From Allosaccharopolyspora coralli (GTDB lineage: Bacteria > Actinomycetota > Actinomycetes > Mycobacteriales > Pseudonocardiaceae), in the NCBI RefSeq assembly GCF_009664835.1, contig NZ_CP045929.1, forward strand, positions 2,790,001 through 2,854,000: DNA of 64,000 nucleotides. Reading direction: 5' to 3'. Under the pieces are notes generated by a model. It saw nothing but the letters and a program-made list of their open reading frames with translations, did no database searches and was not told the origin of the DNA. A program made the position numbers and the translations under genes. This document shows, piece after piece, positions 9,216 to 18,980 of the stretch; the first letter of the stretch is position 1; each line of letters begins with the position of its first letter.

Positions 9216-9229
9216 TAGAACTCGTTGCA
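9216..9229. promoter_or_regulatory. KstR operator upstream of the minus-strand fadD/PNPOx operon
   Basis: TAGAACTCGTTGCA matches TnnAACnnGTTnnA at all fixed positions. On the minus strand it is followed by GTTCTAGTTT, so the operator merges with a TAGTTT -10 hexamer, as at fadD19. Confidence 0.8.
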
Positions 9230-9313
9230 CTGGCTCAACAACCCCACGGCCCGGAGTTCGGCTCTTGGGTCTGGCATACCGTGCTCGAGCGAGCACGCCT
9301 TGCCCCCCTGTTC

Positions 9314-9327
9314 GAGAACATGTTTCA
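9314..9327. promoter_or_regulatory. KstR-like operator just before the DUF35/ltp4/ltp3 operon
   Basis: GAGAACATGTTTCA carries the full AACnnGTT core and final A but has G instead of T at position 1. It ends 8 bases before the proposed GTG start at 9336, so binding would block initiation of the plus-strand operon. Confidence 0.6.
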
Positions 9328-9335
9328 CTCTCTGG

Positions 9336-10310
9336 GTGACTGGGACATCGCCTCCGCTCAGCGCCCCGTTCGACGTCGGATTCGACTACACCCGCACACT
9401 CGGCCCGGTGCTGGGCCCCTTCGCCACGGCCTTGCGTGACGGCCGGGTTCTCGGCATCCGCGGAACCGACCGCAGGGTGCACGTCCCCGTCGTCGAGTTC
9501 GACCCGGTCACCGGTGACGCGCTCGACGAACTCGTGGAAGTCTCCGACTTCGGCACCGTCGTCACCTGGACCTGGCAATCCCGTCCGTCGGAGGGTCAGC
9601 CCCTCGACCGTTCGTTCGCGTGGGCGATGATCCGTCTCGACGGAGCCGACACTCCCCTGCTGCACGCCGTCGACACCGGCTCGGCCGAGGCGATGTGGAC
9701 CGGCATGCGCGTGCGAATCCGGTGGGCGGACGAACGCAGCGGCAGCATCACCGACATCGCGTGCTTCGTTCCCGCCGACTCCGCTACCGCGTCCGAACCG
9801 GAAGCTCCGGCCGCCGCGAGCGACGCGGCACCGGTCACCACGGTGGTGACACCGATCCACCTGCACCTGCGGCATTCGGCCTCCGCGCAGGAAAGCGACT
9901 ACCTGCGGGCGCTCGAGCAGGGCCGCCTACTGGCCCAACGCTGCACGGAGTGCGACAAGGTCTACATTCCGCCCAGGGGCGCGTGTCCGACGTGCGGTGT
10001 GCCGACCACCGAGCCCGTCGAACTTCCCGACACCGGAACCGTCACCACCTTCTGCATCGTCAACGTGCCGTTCCTCGGCCAGCGGATCGCGCCTCCGTAC
10101 GTCGCCGCCTACATCTTGCTCGACGGTGCCGACATCGCCTTCCTGCACCTCGTACTCGGTTGCGACGCCGCACACGTGCGGATGGGCATGCGGGTGCGCG
10201 CGGTATGGAAACCACGCGAGGACTGGTCGACGACGATGGAGAACATCGACCATTTCGCACCCACCGGTGAGCCGGACGCCGCCGACGAGACCTACGCACA
10301 CCACCTCTGA
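9336..10310 (+). CDS. DUF35 OB-fold/zinc-ribbon protein, Rv3521-like aldolase partner
   Basis: About 324 residues with two OB-fold (DUF35-type) halves. The second half carries a rubredoxin-like zinc ribbon CTECDKVYIPPRGACPTCG near residues 203-221. Such proteins dock onto SCP2-thiolase-like aldolases: ChsH2 DUF35 binds Ltp2, and this gene precedes ltp4 and ltp3 as Rv3521-Rv3523 do in M. tuberculosis. It is therefore probably an obligate partner of Ltp4/Ltp3 in retro-aldol cleavage of sterol side chains. The start is uncertain: GTG at 9336 fits the homology start (PLSAPFDVGFDYTR follows) but lacks a clear ribosome site. Upstream starts would span the KstR boxes. Confidence 0.78.
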   Translation: MTGTSPPLSAPFDVGFDYTRTLGPVLGPFATALRDGRVLGIRGTDRRVHVPVVEFDPVTGDALDELVEVSDFGTVVTWTWQSRPSEGQPLDRSFAWAMIRLDGADTPLLHAVDTGSAEAMWTGMRVRIRWADERSGSITDIACFVPADSATASEPEAPAAASDAAPVTTVVTPIHLHLRHSASAQESDYLRALEQGRLLAQRCTECDKVYIPPRGACPTCGVPTTEPVELPDTGTVTTFCIVNVPFLGQRIAPPYVAAYILLDGADIAFLHLVLGCDAAHVRMGMRVRAVWKPREDWSTTMENIDHFAPTGEPDAADETYAHHL

Positions 10311-10340
10311 GCCCCACCGCATCGTGAGAGGACGACCGCC

Positions 10341-11402
10341 GTGGCTGTTCCCGATGTCGCCGTCGTCGGCTTCGCCGAAGCTCCGAACCTCCGGGCCGCC
10401 GACGCCACCACCAACGGCGTGGAGATGCTCGTGCCGCTGTTCGAGCAGGTCCTCGACGAGCTGTCGATGACGCGGCACGACATCGGTTTCTGGTGCTCGG
10501 GGTCCTCGGACTACCTGGCGGGCCGCGCGTTCTCGTTCATCGCGGCGATCGACGCGATCGGGGCGGTGCCGCCCATCAACGAGTCCCATGTCGAGATGGA
10601 CGCGGCATGGGCGTTGTACGAGGCATGGGTGAAGCTGCGCACCGGCGAGGTCGACACCGCACTCGTGTACGGATTCGGCAAGTCGTCGGCGGGCGATCTA
10701 CGACGGACCCTGGCGCTGCAGCTCGATCCGTACTCGGTAGCCCCGCTGTGGCCGGACTCGGTCACCATCGCGGCCCTGCAAGCACGACTCGGCCTGGAAA
10801 CAGGAATGTGGACCGAACGAGAGATGGCCGAGGTCAGCGCCCGCTCGTTGCGCGACGGCGCGACGAATCCACTCGCCCAGCGCGGTCACGCCACGGATGC
10901 GGACGCGTTGCTCGCCGAACCCACGCTGGCGGATCCCCTTCGAGCGTACGACTGCGCTCCGATCACCGACGGTGCCTCGGTGGTGGTGCTCGCCGCGGCG
11001 GATCGAGCGCGGGAACTCCGGCGCGATCCCGCTTGGATCACCGGGATGGCACACCGCACGGAGTCAGGCACCCTCACCGCCCGCGACCTCACTCGATCCT
11101 CGTCCACACAGGACTGCAGTAAGGCGGCGGGTACGGACGGCGTCGCTGTCGCCGAGCTGCACGCGCCGTTCAGCCATCAGGACATCGTGCTCCGTCGAGC
11201 CCTCGGACTCGGCGACGCGGTCTCGGTCAGCCCCTCGGGTGGCGCGCTGTGCGGCAATCCGATGTTTTCGGCCGGACTGTCCCGCATCGGGCACGCCGCG
11301 CGTCACGTGCTCGACGGCCGGGCGGAGAAGGTGCTCGGCCACGCGACCAGCGGTCCGGCGCTGCAACAGAACCTCGTGTGCGTGATGGAAGGCGGAAACT
11401 GA
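10341..11402 (+). CDS. ltp4: SCP2-thiolase-like aldolase Ltp4
   Basis: A 353-residue thiolase-superfamily protein with C-terminal thiolase motifs (SPSGGALCGNPMFSAGL, LGHATSGPALQQN). The region where biosynthetic or degradative thiolases carry the nucleophilic cysteine reads NESHVEMDAAWALY, without cysteine. This fits retro-aldolases rather than thiolases. Ltp3/Ltp4 homologues cleave the C24-branched side chains of phytosterols in rhodococci. GTG start with GAGAGGAC 8 bases upstream, 30 bases after the DUF35 gene; its TGA overlaps the ltp3 ATG by one base. Assignment to Ltp4 rather than another lipid-transfer-type thiolase rests on gene order. Confidence 0.8.
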   Translation: MAVPDVAVVGFAEAPNLRAADATTNGVEMLVPLFEQVLDELSMTRHDIGFWCSGSSDYLAGRAFSFIAAIDAIGAVPPINESHVEMDAAWALYEAWVKLRTGEVDTALVYGFGKSSAGDLRRTLALQLDPYSVAPLWPDSVTIAALQARLGLETGMWTEREMAEVSARSLRDGATNPLAQRGHATDADALLAEPTLADPLRAYDCAPITDGASVVVLAAADRARELRRDPAWITGMAHRTESGTLTARDLTRSSSTQDCSKAAGTDGVAVAELHAPFSHQDIVLRRALGLGDAVSVSPSGGALCGNPMFSAGLSRIGHAARHVLDGRAEKVLGHATSGPALQQNLVCVMEGGN

Positions 11403-12574
11403 TGGCCGGGCAGCTCGTCGCCGTGCTCGGGAGCGGGCAGACGCACCACGCCAGCAAACGCACCGACGTCTCGATCGCCGGACTGTGCCGCGAAGCGGTC
11501 GACCGGGCACTCGCCGACGCCGATCTCGACTTCGCCGACGTCGACGCGGTCGTACTGGGCAAAGCACCGGACCTGTTCGAAGGCGTCATGATGCCCGAAC
11601 TCCACCTGGCGGACGCACTCGGTGCGAACGGAAAACCACTGATGCGCGTGCACACCGCCGGTTCGGTCGGGGGTTCCACGGCGAACGTGGCGGCCAGTCT
11701 CGTGCAGGGTGGGGCGCATCGTCGCGTCCTGGCGGTCGCGTTCGAGAAGCAGTCCGAGTCCAACGCCATGTGGGCGCTGTCCATCGCTCCACCGTTCACG
11801 ATGCCGGTCGGAGCCGGTGCAGGCGGCTACTTCGCGCCGCACGTGCGCGCTTACATCCGGCGGTCCGGAGCCCCCGACCACATCGGCGCCGTCGTCGCGG
11901 CCAAGGACCGCCGCAACGGGGCCCTCAACCCGTACGCACACCTTCGCGAGAACGACGTCTCCGTCGACTCGGTGCTGGAGACACAGATGCTGTGGGACCC
12001 GATCCGGTTCGCCGAGACGTGCCCCTCCTCCGACGGTGCGTGCGCCGTCGTACTGGGTGACGAGGCAACCGCCGACCGAGCCGCCCGGCGGCCGGCGTGG
12101 GTTCATGCGACGGCGATGCGTACCGAACCCACCACCTTCTCCGGCCGTGACCACGTCAACCCACAGGCCGGCCAGGCCGCCGCCCGCGCACTGTGGTCGC
12201 AAGCCGGCATCACCGATCCGATGTCCGAAGTGGACGTCGCGGAGATCTACGTACCGTTCTCCTGGTTCGAGCCGATGTGGCTGGAGAATCTCGGCTTCGC
12301 CGAACCCGATTCGGGGTGGAAGGTCACCGAGGCGGGAGACACCGCACTCGACGGGCGACTTCCCGTCAACCCCTCCGGCGGCGTGCTCTCCTCCAACCCG
12401 ATCGGCGCGTCCGGGATGCTGCGCTTCGCCGAAGCCGCGATGCAGGTCAGCGGCCGCGCGGGCGACCACCAGGTCGACGGTGCGCGCACGGCGCTCGGAC
12501 ACGCCTACGGCGGCGGGTCCCAATACTTCTCGATGTGGCTGGTCGGTTCCGACAAACCTGGAGGCACCCGGTGA
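11402..12574 (+). CDS. ltp3: SCP2-thiolase-like aldolase Ltp3
   Basis: A 390-residue thiolase-fold protein. The nucleophile region reads RVHTAGSVGGSTANVAA, with serine/glycine instead of a catalytic cysteine. The C-terminal motif LPVNPSGGVLSSNPIGASG and the final GHAYGGGSQYF are intact. Together with Ltp4 and the DUF35 protein it is expected to form an aldol-lyase complex acting on 17-hydroxy or C24-branched side-chain CoA esters. It is translationally coupled on both sides: TGATG with ltp4, and GTGA with the following F420-type oxidoreductase gene. Confidence 0.82.
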   Translation: MAGQLVAVLGSGQTHHASKRTDVSIAGLCREAVDRALADADLDFADVDAVVLGKAPDLFEGVMMPELHLADALGANGKPLMRVHTAGSVGGSTANVAASLVQGGAHRRVLAVAFEKQSESNAMWALSIAPPFTMPVGAGAGGYFAPHVRAYIRRSGAPDHIGAVVAAKDRRNGALNPYAHLRENDVSVDSVLETQMLWDPIRFAETCPSSDGACAVVLGDEATADRAARRPAWVHATAMRTEPTTFSGRDHVNPQAGQAAARALWSQAGITDPMSEVDVAEIYVPFSWFEPMWLENLGFAEPDSGWKVTEAGDTALDGRLPVNPSGGVLSSNPIGASGMLRFAEAAMQVSGRAGDHQVDGARTALGHAYGGGSQYFSMWLVGSDKPGGTR

Positions 12575-13440
12575 AGTTCACCCTTTCCGTGGCCATGTCA
12601 CCGCTCGGTCAGATCACCGAACTCGCTCGCACCGCCGAGGAAAGCGGCTTCGACGCCGTAGCCCTGCCGGATTCGCTGTTCTACTCCGAGAAGGTGGCTG
12701 CCGACTATCCCTACACCGCCGACGGCAACCGCATGTGGGACGCCGACACTCCCTGGTCCGATCCGCTGGTCGCGGCCGCGGCGATGGGGGCGGCGACCGA
12801 GCGGATCCGCTTCTACACCTCGGTTCTCAAACTCGGCCCGCGCAACCCCGTCCTGCTCGCGCGTCAACTCGCGTCGGTCGCCGTGCTCACCGGGAACCGG
12901 TTCGGGCTGGGGATCGGACTCGGCTGGACTCCCGAGGAGTTCGAGTGGTGCGGCGCACCGTTCGCCCGACGTGGCGCCCGCGTCGACGAGGCGATCGACG
13001 TGTTGCGCCTGATCCTCGGCGGAGGCATGGTCGAGCACCACGGCGAGTTCTTCGACTTCGACCGGCTGCAGATGAGTCCGGCGCCGTCCGAACCGGTACC
13101 GATCTACATCGGCGGCCACAGCGAACCCGCGCTCCGCCGTGCCGCCCGACGCGGCGACGGGTGGGCCTCGGCGATGATGCCGTTCGAGGAACTGCGTGCC
13201 ACGATCACGGAGCTGCACCGGCTGCGCGGCGAGTTCGGCACGGACAACCGGGATTTCGAGATCCAGGCGGTGTGCATCGACCGGTTCGGTCTCGACGGCT
13301 ACCGGCAGCAGGCCGACATCGGCGTCACGGACGCGATCACCGTGCCGTGGTTGTTCGACGGCCACGGATTCGACGCCGACGTCGCGGTGAAAAAGGACAG
13401 CATCCGGCGGTTCGCCGACGAAGTCGTCGGAAAGGCCTGA
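12571..13440 (+). CDS. LLM-class F420-dependent oxidoreductase, Rv3520c-like
   Basis: A 289-residue luciferase-like monooxygenase fold protein. Family features are the N-terminal KFTLSVAMSPLGQITELAR, GIGLGWTPEEFEWCG and IYIGGHSEPALRRAARRGDGW. In M. tuberculosis the corresponding gene (Rv3520c) is annotated as a coenzyme F420-dependent oxidoreductase beside Rv3521-ltp4-ltp3. Here it is fused into the operon by a GTGA overlap with ltp3, which argues for a role in the same side-chain branch. Substrate and whether it oxidises or reduces are unknown. Confidence 0.78.
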   Translation: MKFTLSVAMSPLGQITELARTAEESGFDAVALPDSLFYSEKVAADYPYTADGNRMWDADTPWSDPLVAAAAMGAATERIRFYTSVLKLGPRNPVLLARQLASVAVLTGNRFGLGIGLGWTPEEFEWCGAPFARRGARVDEAIDVLRLILGGGMVEHHGEFFDFDRLQMSPAPSEPVPIYIGGHSEPALRRAARRGDGWASAMMPFEELRATITELHRLRGEFGTDNRDFEIQAVCIDRFGLDGYRQQADIGVTDAITVPWLFDGHGFDADVAVKKDSIRRFADEVVGKA

Positions 13441-13468
13441 ACCGCACCGGCCCGACTCAGGAGGAACT

Positions 13469-13915
13469 GTGGACGGGATTTTCTGGACGGCGACCGAGGC
13501 ACATCATCCTGCCCGGTCGGCGGCGCTCGCCTCGATGGACGCCGTGACACGCGGCGCGAAGGAGGAATGGCTCGACCTGTTCACCACGGACGCGGTCGTC
13601 GAAGACCCCGTCGGTCCGTCGGTGTTCGACCCGGACGGCACGGGACATCACGGGCGCGACGGACTCGCCGCGTTCTGGGACCTGGCCATCGCCCAGAGCA
13701 CCCGGCTCGAGTTCCACATCCACGAGTCCTTCGCCGCGGGAGCGGAAGTCGCCAACGTCGGCCTGGTGCGGTCCTTCCTGCCCGACGGGCACGTCATGGA
13801 CGCCGAGGGGGTGTTCGTCTACCACGTCGGCGACGACGGTCTGCTGAAGTCGATGCGTGCGTTCTGGGAGTTCGACCGGGCCATGACGACAATGCGCAGC
13901 GCGGACAGCGTCTGA
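13469..13915 (+). CDS. SnoaL/NTF2-fold protein (ketosteroid-isomerase-like)
   Basis: A 148-residue protein of the SnoaL-like/NTF2 superfamily. The segment WLDLFTTDAVVEDPVGPSVF is followed by a late strand DGLLKSMRAFWEF. The fold includes steroid delta-isomerases, and the location at the end of a DUF35-ltp4-ltp3-LLM operon makes a steroid-CoA substrate plausible. I cannot confirm the isomerase catalytic pair from sequence. GTG start with an AGGAGG-type site about 4 bases upstream. The stop TGA is within the CTGAG end of repeat family A copy 3. Confidence 0.65.
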   Translation: MDGIFWTATEAHHPARSAALASMDAVTRGAKEEWLDLFTTDAVVEDPVGPSVFDPDGTGHHGRDGLAAFWDLAIAQSTRLEFHIHESFAAGAEVANVGLVRSFLPDGHVMDAEGVFVYHVGDDGLLKSMRAFWEFDRAMTTMRSADSV

Positions 13916-14131
13916 GAGGGCATTGGGGAACTTGGGGAGGTGGTCCGGTACCGCCGCCCAGTTCGCGCCTCGCGGCGTTGGGGTCCTCTTGAGTACGCGG
14001 CCGTACGCGGCGAGAACCCCTGCCTTGCGAGACACGAACTCCGAACGCCGGAGCCCCTCACCCTGCTGCGGCTGAGCACGTATGAGGCGTGCCCTATGGG
14101 CACACAAGCCAGTTCCCCAATGCCCTGTCAG
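13912..14131 (+). repeat. Dispersed intergenic repeat family A, copy 3 (longest)
   Basis: The best-preserved copy. The left end CTGAGAGGGCATTGGGGAAC and the right end GTTCCCCAATGCCCTGTCAG are near-perfect inverted repeats. The middle carries CGTTGGGGTCCTCTTGAGTA and GAGAACCCCTGCCTTGCGAG, shared with the other copies. It fills half of the 520-base space between the SnoaL-like gene and cyp125; the other half is family B. Confidence 0.9.
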
Positions 14132-14214
14132 AGGACGCGTGGCTCCAGGCTTCGGTTCAGTGACCCTGAGCGTGGCTTCCTCCTCCGACGCACACGAGCC
14201 GGTCGCGCCCATCA

Positions 14215-14425
14215 TGAACTGTCGTCGTTCGTGTCAGCGGCTCAACCACGGAGCGGTCACCACCCACGCAGCCCGACCGCCGGCGGGTTCTCAGCCCCCT
14301 CCTCGCGAGGACAGCGACTTCGCTGCGTAGGTGGCTACTCGAGAAAGCGATCCCGCAGCGAGGAGGGCGCTGAGGTTCCGCTACCCCGACCCACCGACCA
14401 GAACCTCAGGAGTTCACAGACCCTC
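14215..14425 (+). repeat. Dispersed intergenic repeat family B, copy 1
   Basis: About 210 bases shared with 18770-18980 and 48715-48872. The core is an inverted repeat: CTCAGCCCCCTCCTCGC (14290-14306) against GCGAGGAGGGCGCTGAG (14358-14374), with GTTCCGCTACCCCGACCCACC following. It lies immediately downstream of the cyp125 stop and could end its transcript. No protein is encoded. Confidence 0.8.
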
Positions 14426-14435
14426 GTGGCGGGAT

Positions 14436-15662
14436 TCAGTGGTAGCGGACCGGAAACTCCTTGACGCCGTTGAGCCAGCCGGACCGCAACCGGCGGGGCT
14501 CGCCGACCTGCTTGATGTCCGGCATGTGGTCGGCGATGGCGTTGAACATCAGGTCGATCTCCACCCGTGCCAGGTTCGCCCCGACACAGAAGTGCGCGCC
14601 GGTGCCTCCGAACCCGACGTGCGGGTTGGGGCTGCGCGTGATGTCGAACCGCTCCGGCGCGTCGAAGACCTCGCCGTCGAAGTTCGCCGAGCTGTAGAAC
14701 ATCACGACCCGCTCGCCCTTCTTGATCGGCGTGCCGTTGAGTTCGGTGTCTTCGGTCGCCGTCCGTTGGAAGGAGACCACCGGAGTCGCCCACCGCACGA
14801 TCTCGTCCGCGGCGGTCTCGGGACGTTCGGCCTTGAACAGCTCCCACTGGTCGGGGTTGTTCAGGAACGCGTGCATGCCGTGCGTGATGGCGTTGCGGGT
14901 CGTCTCGTTGCCCGCCACCGCGAGGAGAATCACGAAGAAGCCGAACTCGTCGGGCGACAGCGCCTGCCCGTCGACGTCGGCCTGAACGAGCTTGGTGACG
15001 ATGTCGTCCATCGGACATCCGCGCCGTTCCTCGGCCATGTTCATGAAATAGCCGAGCACTTCGGTGGCCGCGGTGGTCGGGTCGACGGAGTACTCCGGGT
15101 CGTCGTAGGCGACCATCTGGTTCGACCAGTTGAAGACGTCCTGGCGATGTTCCTGCGGAATCCCCAGCAGTTCCGCGATGGCCTGCAGCGGCAGCTCCAC
15201 CGCCACGTCGCTGACGAAGTCGCCGGTTCCGTTCTCGACCGCGTCGGCGACGATCCTGCGTGCGCGCGCGTCGAGCGCCTGCCGCAGGTTGTTCACCGCC
15301 TTGGGCGTGAATCCTCGGGAGATGATGCCGCGCACCTTGGTGTGATCGGGTGCGTCCATGTTCAGCAGGATGTAGCGCTGCAGTTCGACCTGTTCGCGCG
15401 TCATGTCCTCGTTGAACCGGCTGACCGCGGTGTTCTGCCAGCTCGAGAAGACGTCGCTGCGCCGCGAGACCTCTTTGACGTCGGCGTGCCGCGTCACCAC
15501 CCAGTAGCCTTCGTCGTCGAAGCCGGCTTTGCGGTACGGCGTCGGGTTCCACCACACCGGGGCGGTACGTCGCAGCTCGGCGAACTCTTCCATCGGGAGC
15601 CGTTCGGCGTACAGATCGGGATCGGTGAAGTCGAAGCCTTCCGGGAGACTCGGGGCGACCAC
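14436..15662 (-). CDS. cyp125: Steroid C26/C27-monooxygenase, cytochrome P450 CYP125
   Basis: A 408-residue P450. The haem ligand is Cys359 in FGGTGAHFCVGANLAR, the I-helix reads AGNETTRN (250-257) and the ExxR is E287/R290. The N-terminal GFDFTDPDLYAERLP and the C-terminal LRSGWLNGVKEFPV are CYP125 hallmarks. It oxidises the terminal methyl of cholest-4-en-3-one to the alcohol, aldehyde and acid, producing the FadD19 substrate. The GTG start at 15662 was chosen over an upstream ATG because CAGGAGG lies 5-6 bases before it and the longer frame would include the KstR box. It is divergent from fadA5, as Rv3545c-Rv3546 are. Confidence 0.93.
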   Translation of the reverse strand: MVAPSLPEGFDFTDPDLYAERLPMEEFAELRRTAPVWWNPTPYRKAGFDDEGYWVVTRHADVKEVSRRSDVFSSWQNTAVSRFNEDMTREQVELQRYILLNMDAPDHTKVRGIISRGFTPKAVNNLRQALDARARRIVADAVENGTGDFVSDVAVELPLQAIAELLGIPQEHRQDVFNWSNQMVAYDDPEYSVDPTTAATEVLGYFMNMAEERRGCPMDDIVTKLVQADVDGQALSPDEFGFFVILLAVAGNETTRNAITHGMHAFLNNPDQWELFKAERPETAADEIVRWATPVVSFQRTATEDTELNGTPIKKGERVVMFYSSANFDGEVFDAPERFDITRSPNPHVGFGGTGAHFCVGANLARVEIDLMFNAIADHMPDIKQVGEPRRLRSGWLNGVKEFPVRYH

Positions 15663-15721
15663 GGCTACCTCCTGCGTGCTGGCGTACGGACACCCACGAC
15701 GGCGCCGGTACGCGGCATCAG

Positions 15722-15735
15722 TGAAACGCGTTCTA
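15722..15735. promoter_or_regulatory. KstR operator upstream of cyp125
   Basis: TGAAACGCGTTCTA matches TnnAACnnGTTnnA at every fixed position. It lies 60 bases upstream of the cyp125 start in the divergent cyp125/fadA5 promoter region. Confidence 0.85.
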
Positions 15736-15804
15736 CGTGAAGAGAACCACATGCCGTTGCGTCACGTAAATCCCCCGAGAGCCGGAGGACCGGTCTCTCG
15801 ATGA

Positions 15805-17097
<1,293 letters not shown>

Positions 17098-17110
17098 ACG
17101 GCTGATCGCG

Positions 17111-18700
17111 ATGTCGCTGCCACCGACCATCCCGCGCGCTCTCGATCTCGCGGCGGAGCGTTTCGCCGATCGCGAGGCACTCGTCGATCACTCCGGTCCT
17201 TCGGAGGTGCGACTGACCTTCGCGCAGTTGCGCCACGAAGCCAGACGGCTCGCGCGGGCGCTGCTCGCTCGCGGACTCGGCGCCGGTGACCGGGTCGCGG
17301 TCAACGCACCGAACTCGCACCACTGGGTGCTGGCCGCGCTGGGGATCCTCTACGCCGGAGCGACCCTGGTACCCGTGAACACCCGCTACACCGGCTTCGA
17401 GACCGCTGACGTGCTCCGCCGCAGCGGTGCGCGGGCGCTCGTGGTCGCCGGCCCCTTCCTCGGGGTCGATCGTCTCGCCGCACTACGTGAGGCCCTGTCC
17501 GACGGCACCCTTCCTCCCGAGATCCACACGGTGGTCCAGATTCCGGCAGGCACGGACTCGGTCGTTCCGGACTCGGCGGCACTGCAATGGCACGAACTCG
17601 ACGGAGCGGGGGCGTCCGTCGGTTGGGATGCGGTCGACGCCGCGGCGGGCTCCGTTCACGCCGACGACACGAGCGACATTCTCTACACCTCGGGCACCAC
17701 CGGACTCAGCAAGGGCGCGGTCAGCACCCACGCGTCCGCCCTGGGGGTGGCCGACGCGTGGGCCGCGTGCGGAGAGGTGAGCGAGCGGGACCGCTACCTG
17801 GTGGTGAACCCGTTCTTCCACAGCTTCGGCTACAAGGCGGGCATCCTCGTGTGTCTGCTGCGTGGTGCGACCATCGTGCCGATGCCGGTGTTCGATGTGG
17901 CGAACGCGCTGGACCTGGTGCAGCGCGAAAGGATCACCGTCCTGCCCGGTGCGCCCACCCTGTATCAGTCCATTCTGGACGCACCCGACCGTCGAGCCCA
18001 CGACCTCACGAGCCTGCGGCTCGCGGTCACCGGCGCGGCGACGGTTCCCGTGGTGCTGGTCGAGCGGATGCAACAGGAGCTGAATTTCTCCACGGTACTC
18101 ACCGCGTACGGCCTCACCGAGGCCGTCGTCGCCACCATGTGCCGCCCCGGCGACGACCCGGCGACGGTAGCCACCACGTGCGGCCGTGCGGCAGCGGGAT
18201 TCGACTTGCGCATCGTCGATCGGGACGGAACCTCGTTGCGCGCCGGTGAGGTCGGTGAGATCCAGCTACGCGGGCCGCATTCGATGCGCGGCTATCTCGA
18301 CGACGCGGAAGCAACGGCAGAGGCGTTCGGCCAGGACGGATGGCTGCGCACCGGCGACCTCGGCAGCGTCGACGACCGCGGCTATCTGACGATCACCGAC
18401 CGCCTCAAGGACATGTACATCTGCGGCGGTTTCAACGTCTATCCCGCCGAGGTGGAGCAGACCCTCGCCCGGCTCGACGGCGTCGCGGACAGCGCCGTGG
18501 TCGGCGTGCCCGACGACCGACTCGGCGAAGTCGGCAAAGCCTACGTGGTGGCCGACGCCGCCCACGCCGTCTCCGCCGAGGACGTCGTCGTGTACTGCAA
18601 GCAGCGCCTGGCGAACTACAAGGTCCCCCGCAGCGTCGAATTCCGGGACACACTCCCCCGCAACCCCAGCGGCAAGGTCCTCAAACGCGACCTGCGGTGA
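17111..18700 (+). CDS. fadD3: HIP-CoA ligase FadD3
   Basis: A 529-residue acyl-CoA synthetase with TSGTTGLSKG at 193-202 and the C-terminal lysine in PRNPSGKVLKRDLR. Segments NPFFHSFGYKAGIL, VTGAATVPVVLVERMQ and RLKDMYICGGFNVYPAEVEQ are characteristic of FadD3, which activates the propanoate side chain of the C/D-ring remnant HIP. Unusually, it sits 13 bases behind fadA5 under a KstR box. In mycobacteria fadD3 belongs to the separate KstR2 regulon. The stop is followed within 4 bases by a strong hairpin. Confidence 0.9.
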   Translation: MSLPPTIPRALDLAAERFADREALVDHSGPSEVRLTFAQLRHEARRLARALLARGLGAGDRVAVNAPNSHHWVLAALGILYAGATLVPVNTRYTGFETADVLRRSGARALVVAGPFLGVDRLAALREALSDGTLPPEIHTVVQIPAGTDSVVPDSAALQWHELDGAGASVGWDAVDAAAGSVHADDTSDILYTSGTTGLSKGAVSTHASALGVADAWAACGEVSERDRYLVVNPFFHSFGYKAGILVCLLRGATIVPMPVFDVANALDLVQRERITVLPGAPTLYQSILDAPDRRAHDLTSLRLAVTGAATVPVVLVERMQQELNFSTVLTAYGLTEAVVATMCRPGDDPATVATTCGRAAAGFDLRIVDRDGTSLRAGEVGEIQLRGPHSMRGYLDDAEATAEAFGQDGWLRTGDLGSVDDRGYLTITDRLKDMYICGGFNVYPAEVEQTLARLDGVADSAVVGVPDDRLGEVGKAYVVADAAHAVSAEDVVVYCKQRLANYKVPRSVEFRDTLPRNPSGKVLKRDLR

Positions 18701-18703
18701 GGT

Positions 18704-18746
18704 GAACGGCACTTTCGCCTCGTCTGAGTGGGCGAAAGTGCCGTTC
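18704..18746. terminator. Perfect 16-bp hairpin after fadD3 (type shared with 46095-46137)
   Basis: GAACGGCACTTTCGCC (18704-18719) and GGCGAAAGTGCCGTTC (18731-18746) are perfectly complementary with an 11-base loop (TCGTCTGAGTG). The same stem and nearly the same loop recur upstream of the uvrA-like gene. Position 4 bases after the fadD3 stop supports a terminator role. Confidence 0.8.
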
Positions 18747-18769
18747 GCTTCGATGGGTTAGGAATCCTT

Positions 18770-18980
18770 GCAGCAGAGATGTCGTCGTGTCGTGTCAGCG
18801 GCGAAGCTGCTGAGCGGTCACCCCGTACGCAGCCGGACCACCGGCGGGTTCTCAGCGCCCTCCTCGCGAGGACAGCGATTTCGTTGCGTAGGTGGCTACT
18901 CGAGAAACCGATCCCGCAGCGAGGAGGGCGCTGAGGTTCCGCTACCCGACCCACCCGAGCAAATCCTCCTGAAGGAGTTC
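18770..18980 (+). repeat. Dispersed intergenic repeat family B, copy 2
   Basis: Core arms CTCAGCGCCCTCCTCGC (18851-18867) and GCGAGGAGGGCGCTGAG (18919-18935) form a perfect 17-bp inverted repeat. The 5' part carries GTCGTCGTGTCGTGTCAGCG and the 3' part GTTCCGCTACCCGACCCACC. The element lies between convergent fadD3 and hsaB and reaches the hsaB stop codon region. Confidence 0.85.

Noticed and set aside
14140-14435. Possible small genes between the SnoaL-like gene and cyp125
   Set aside because: All short frames fall in repeat families A and B and recur with frameshifts in the other copies, so coding is unlikely.
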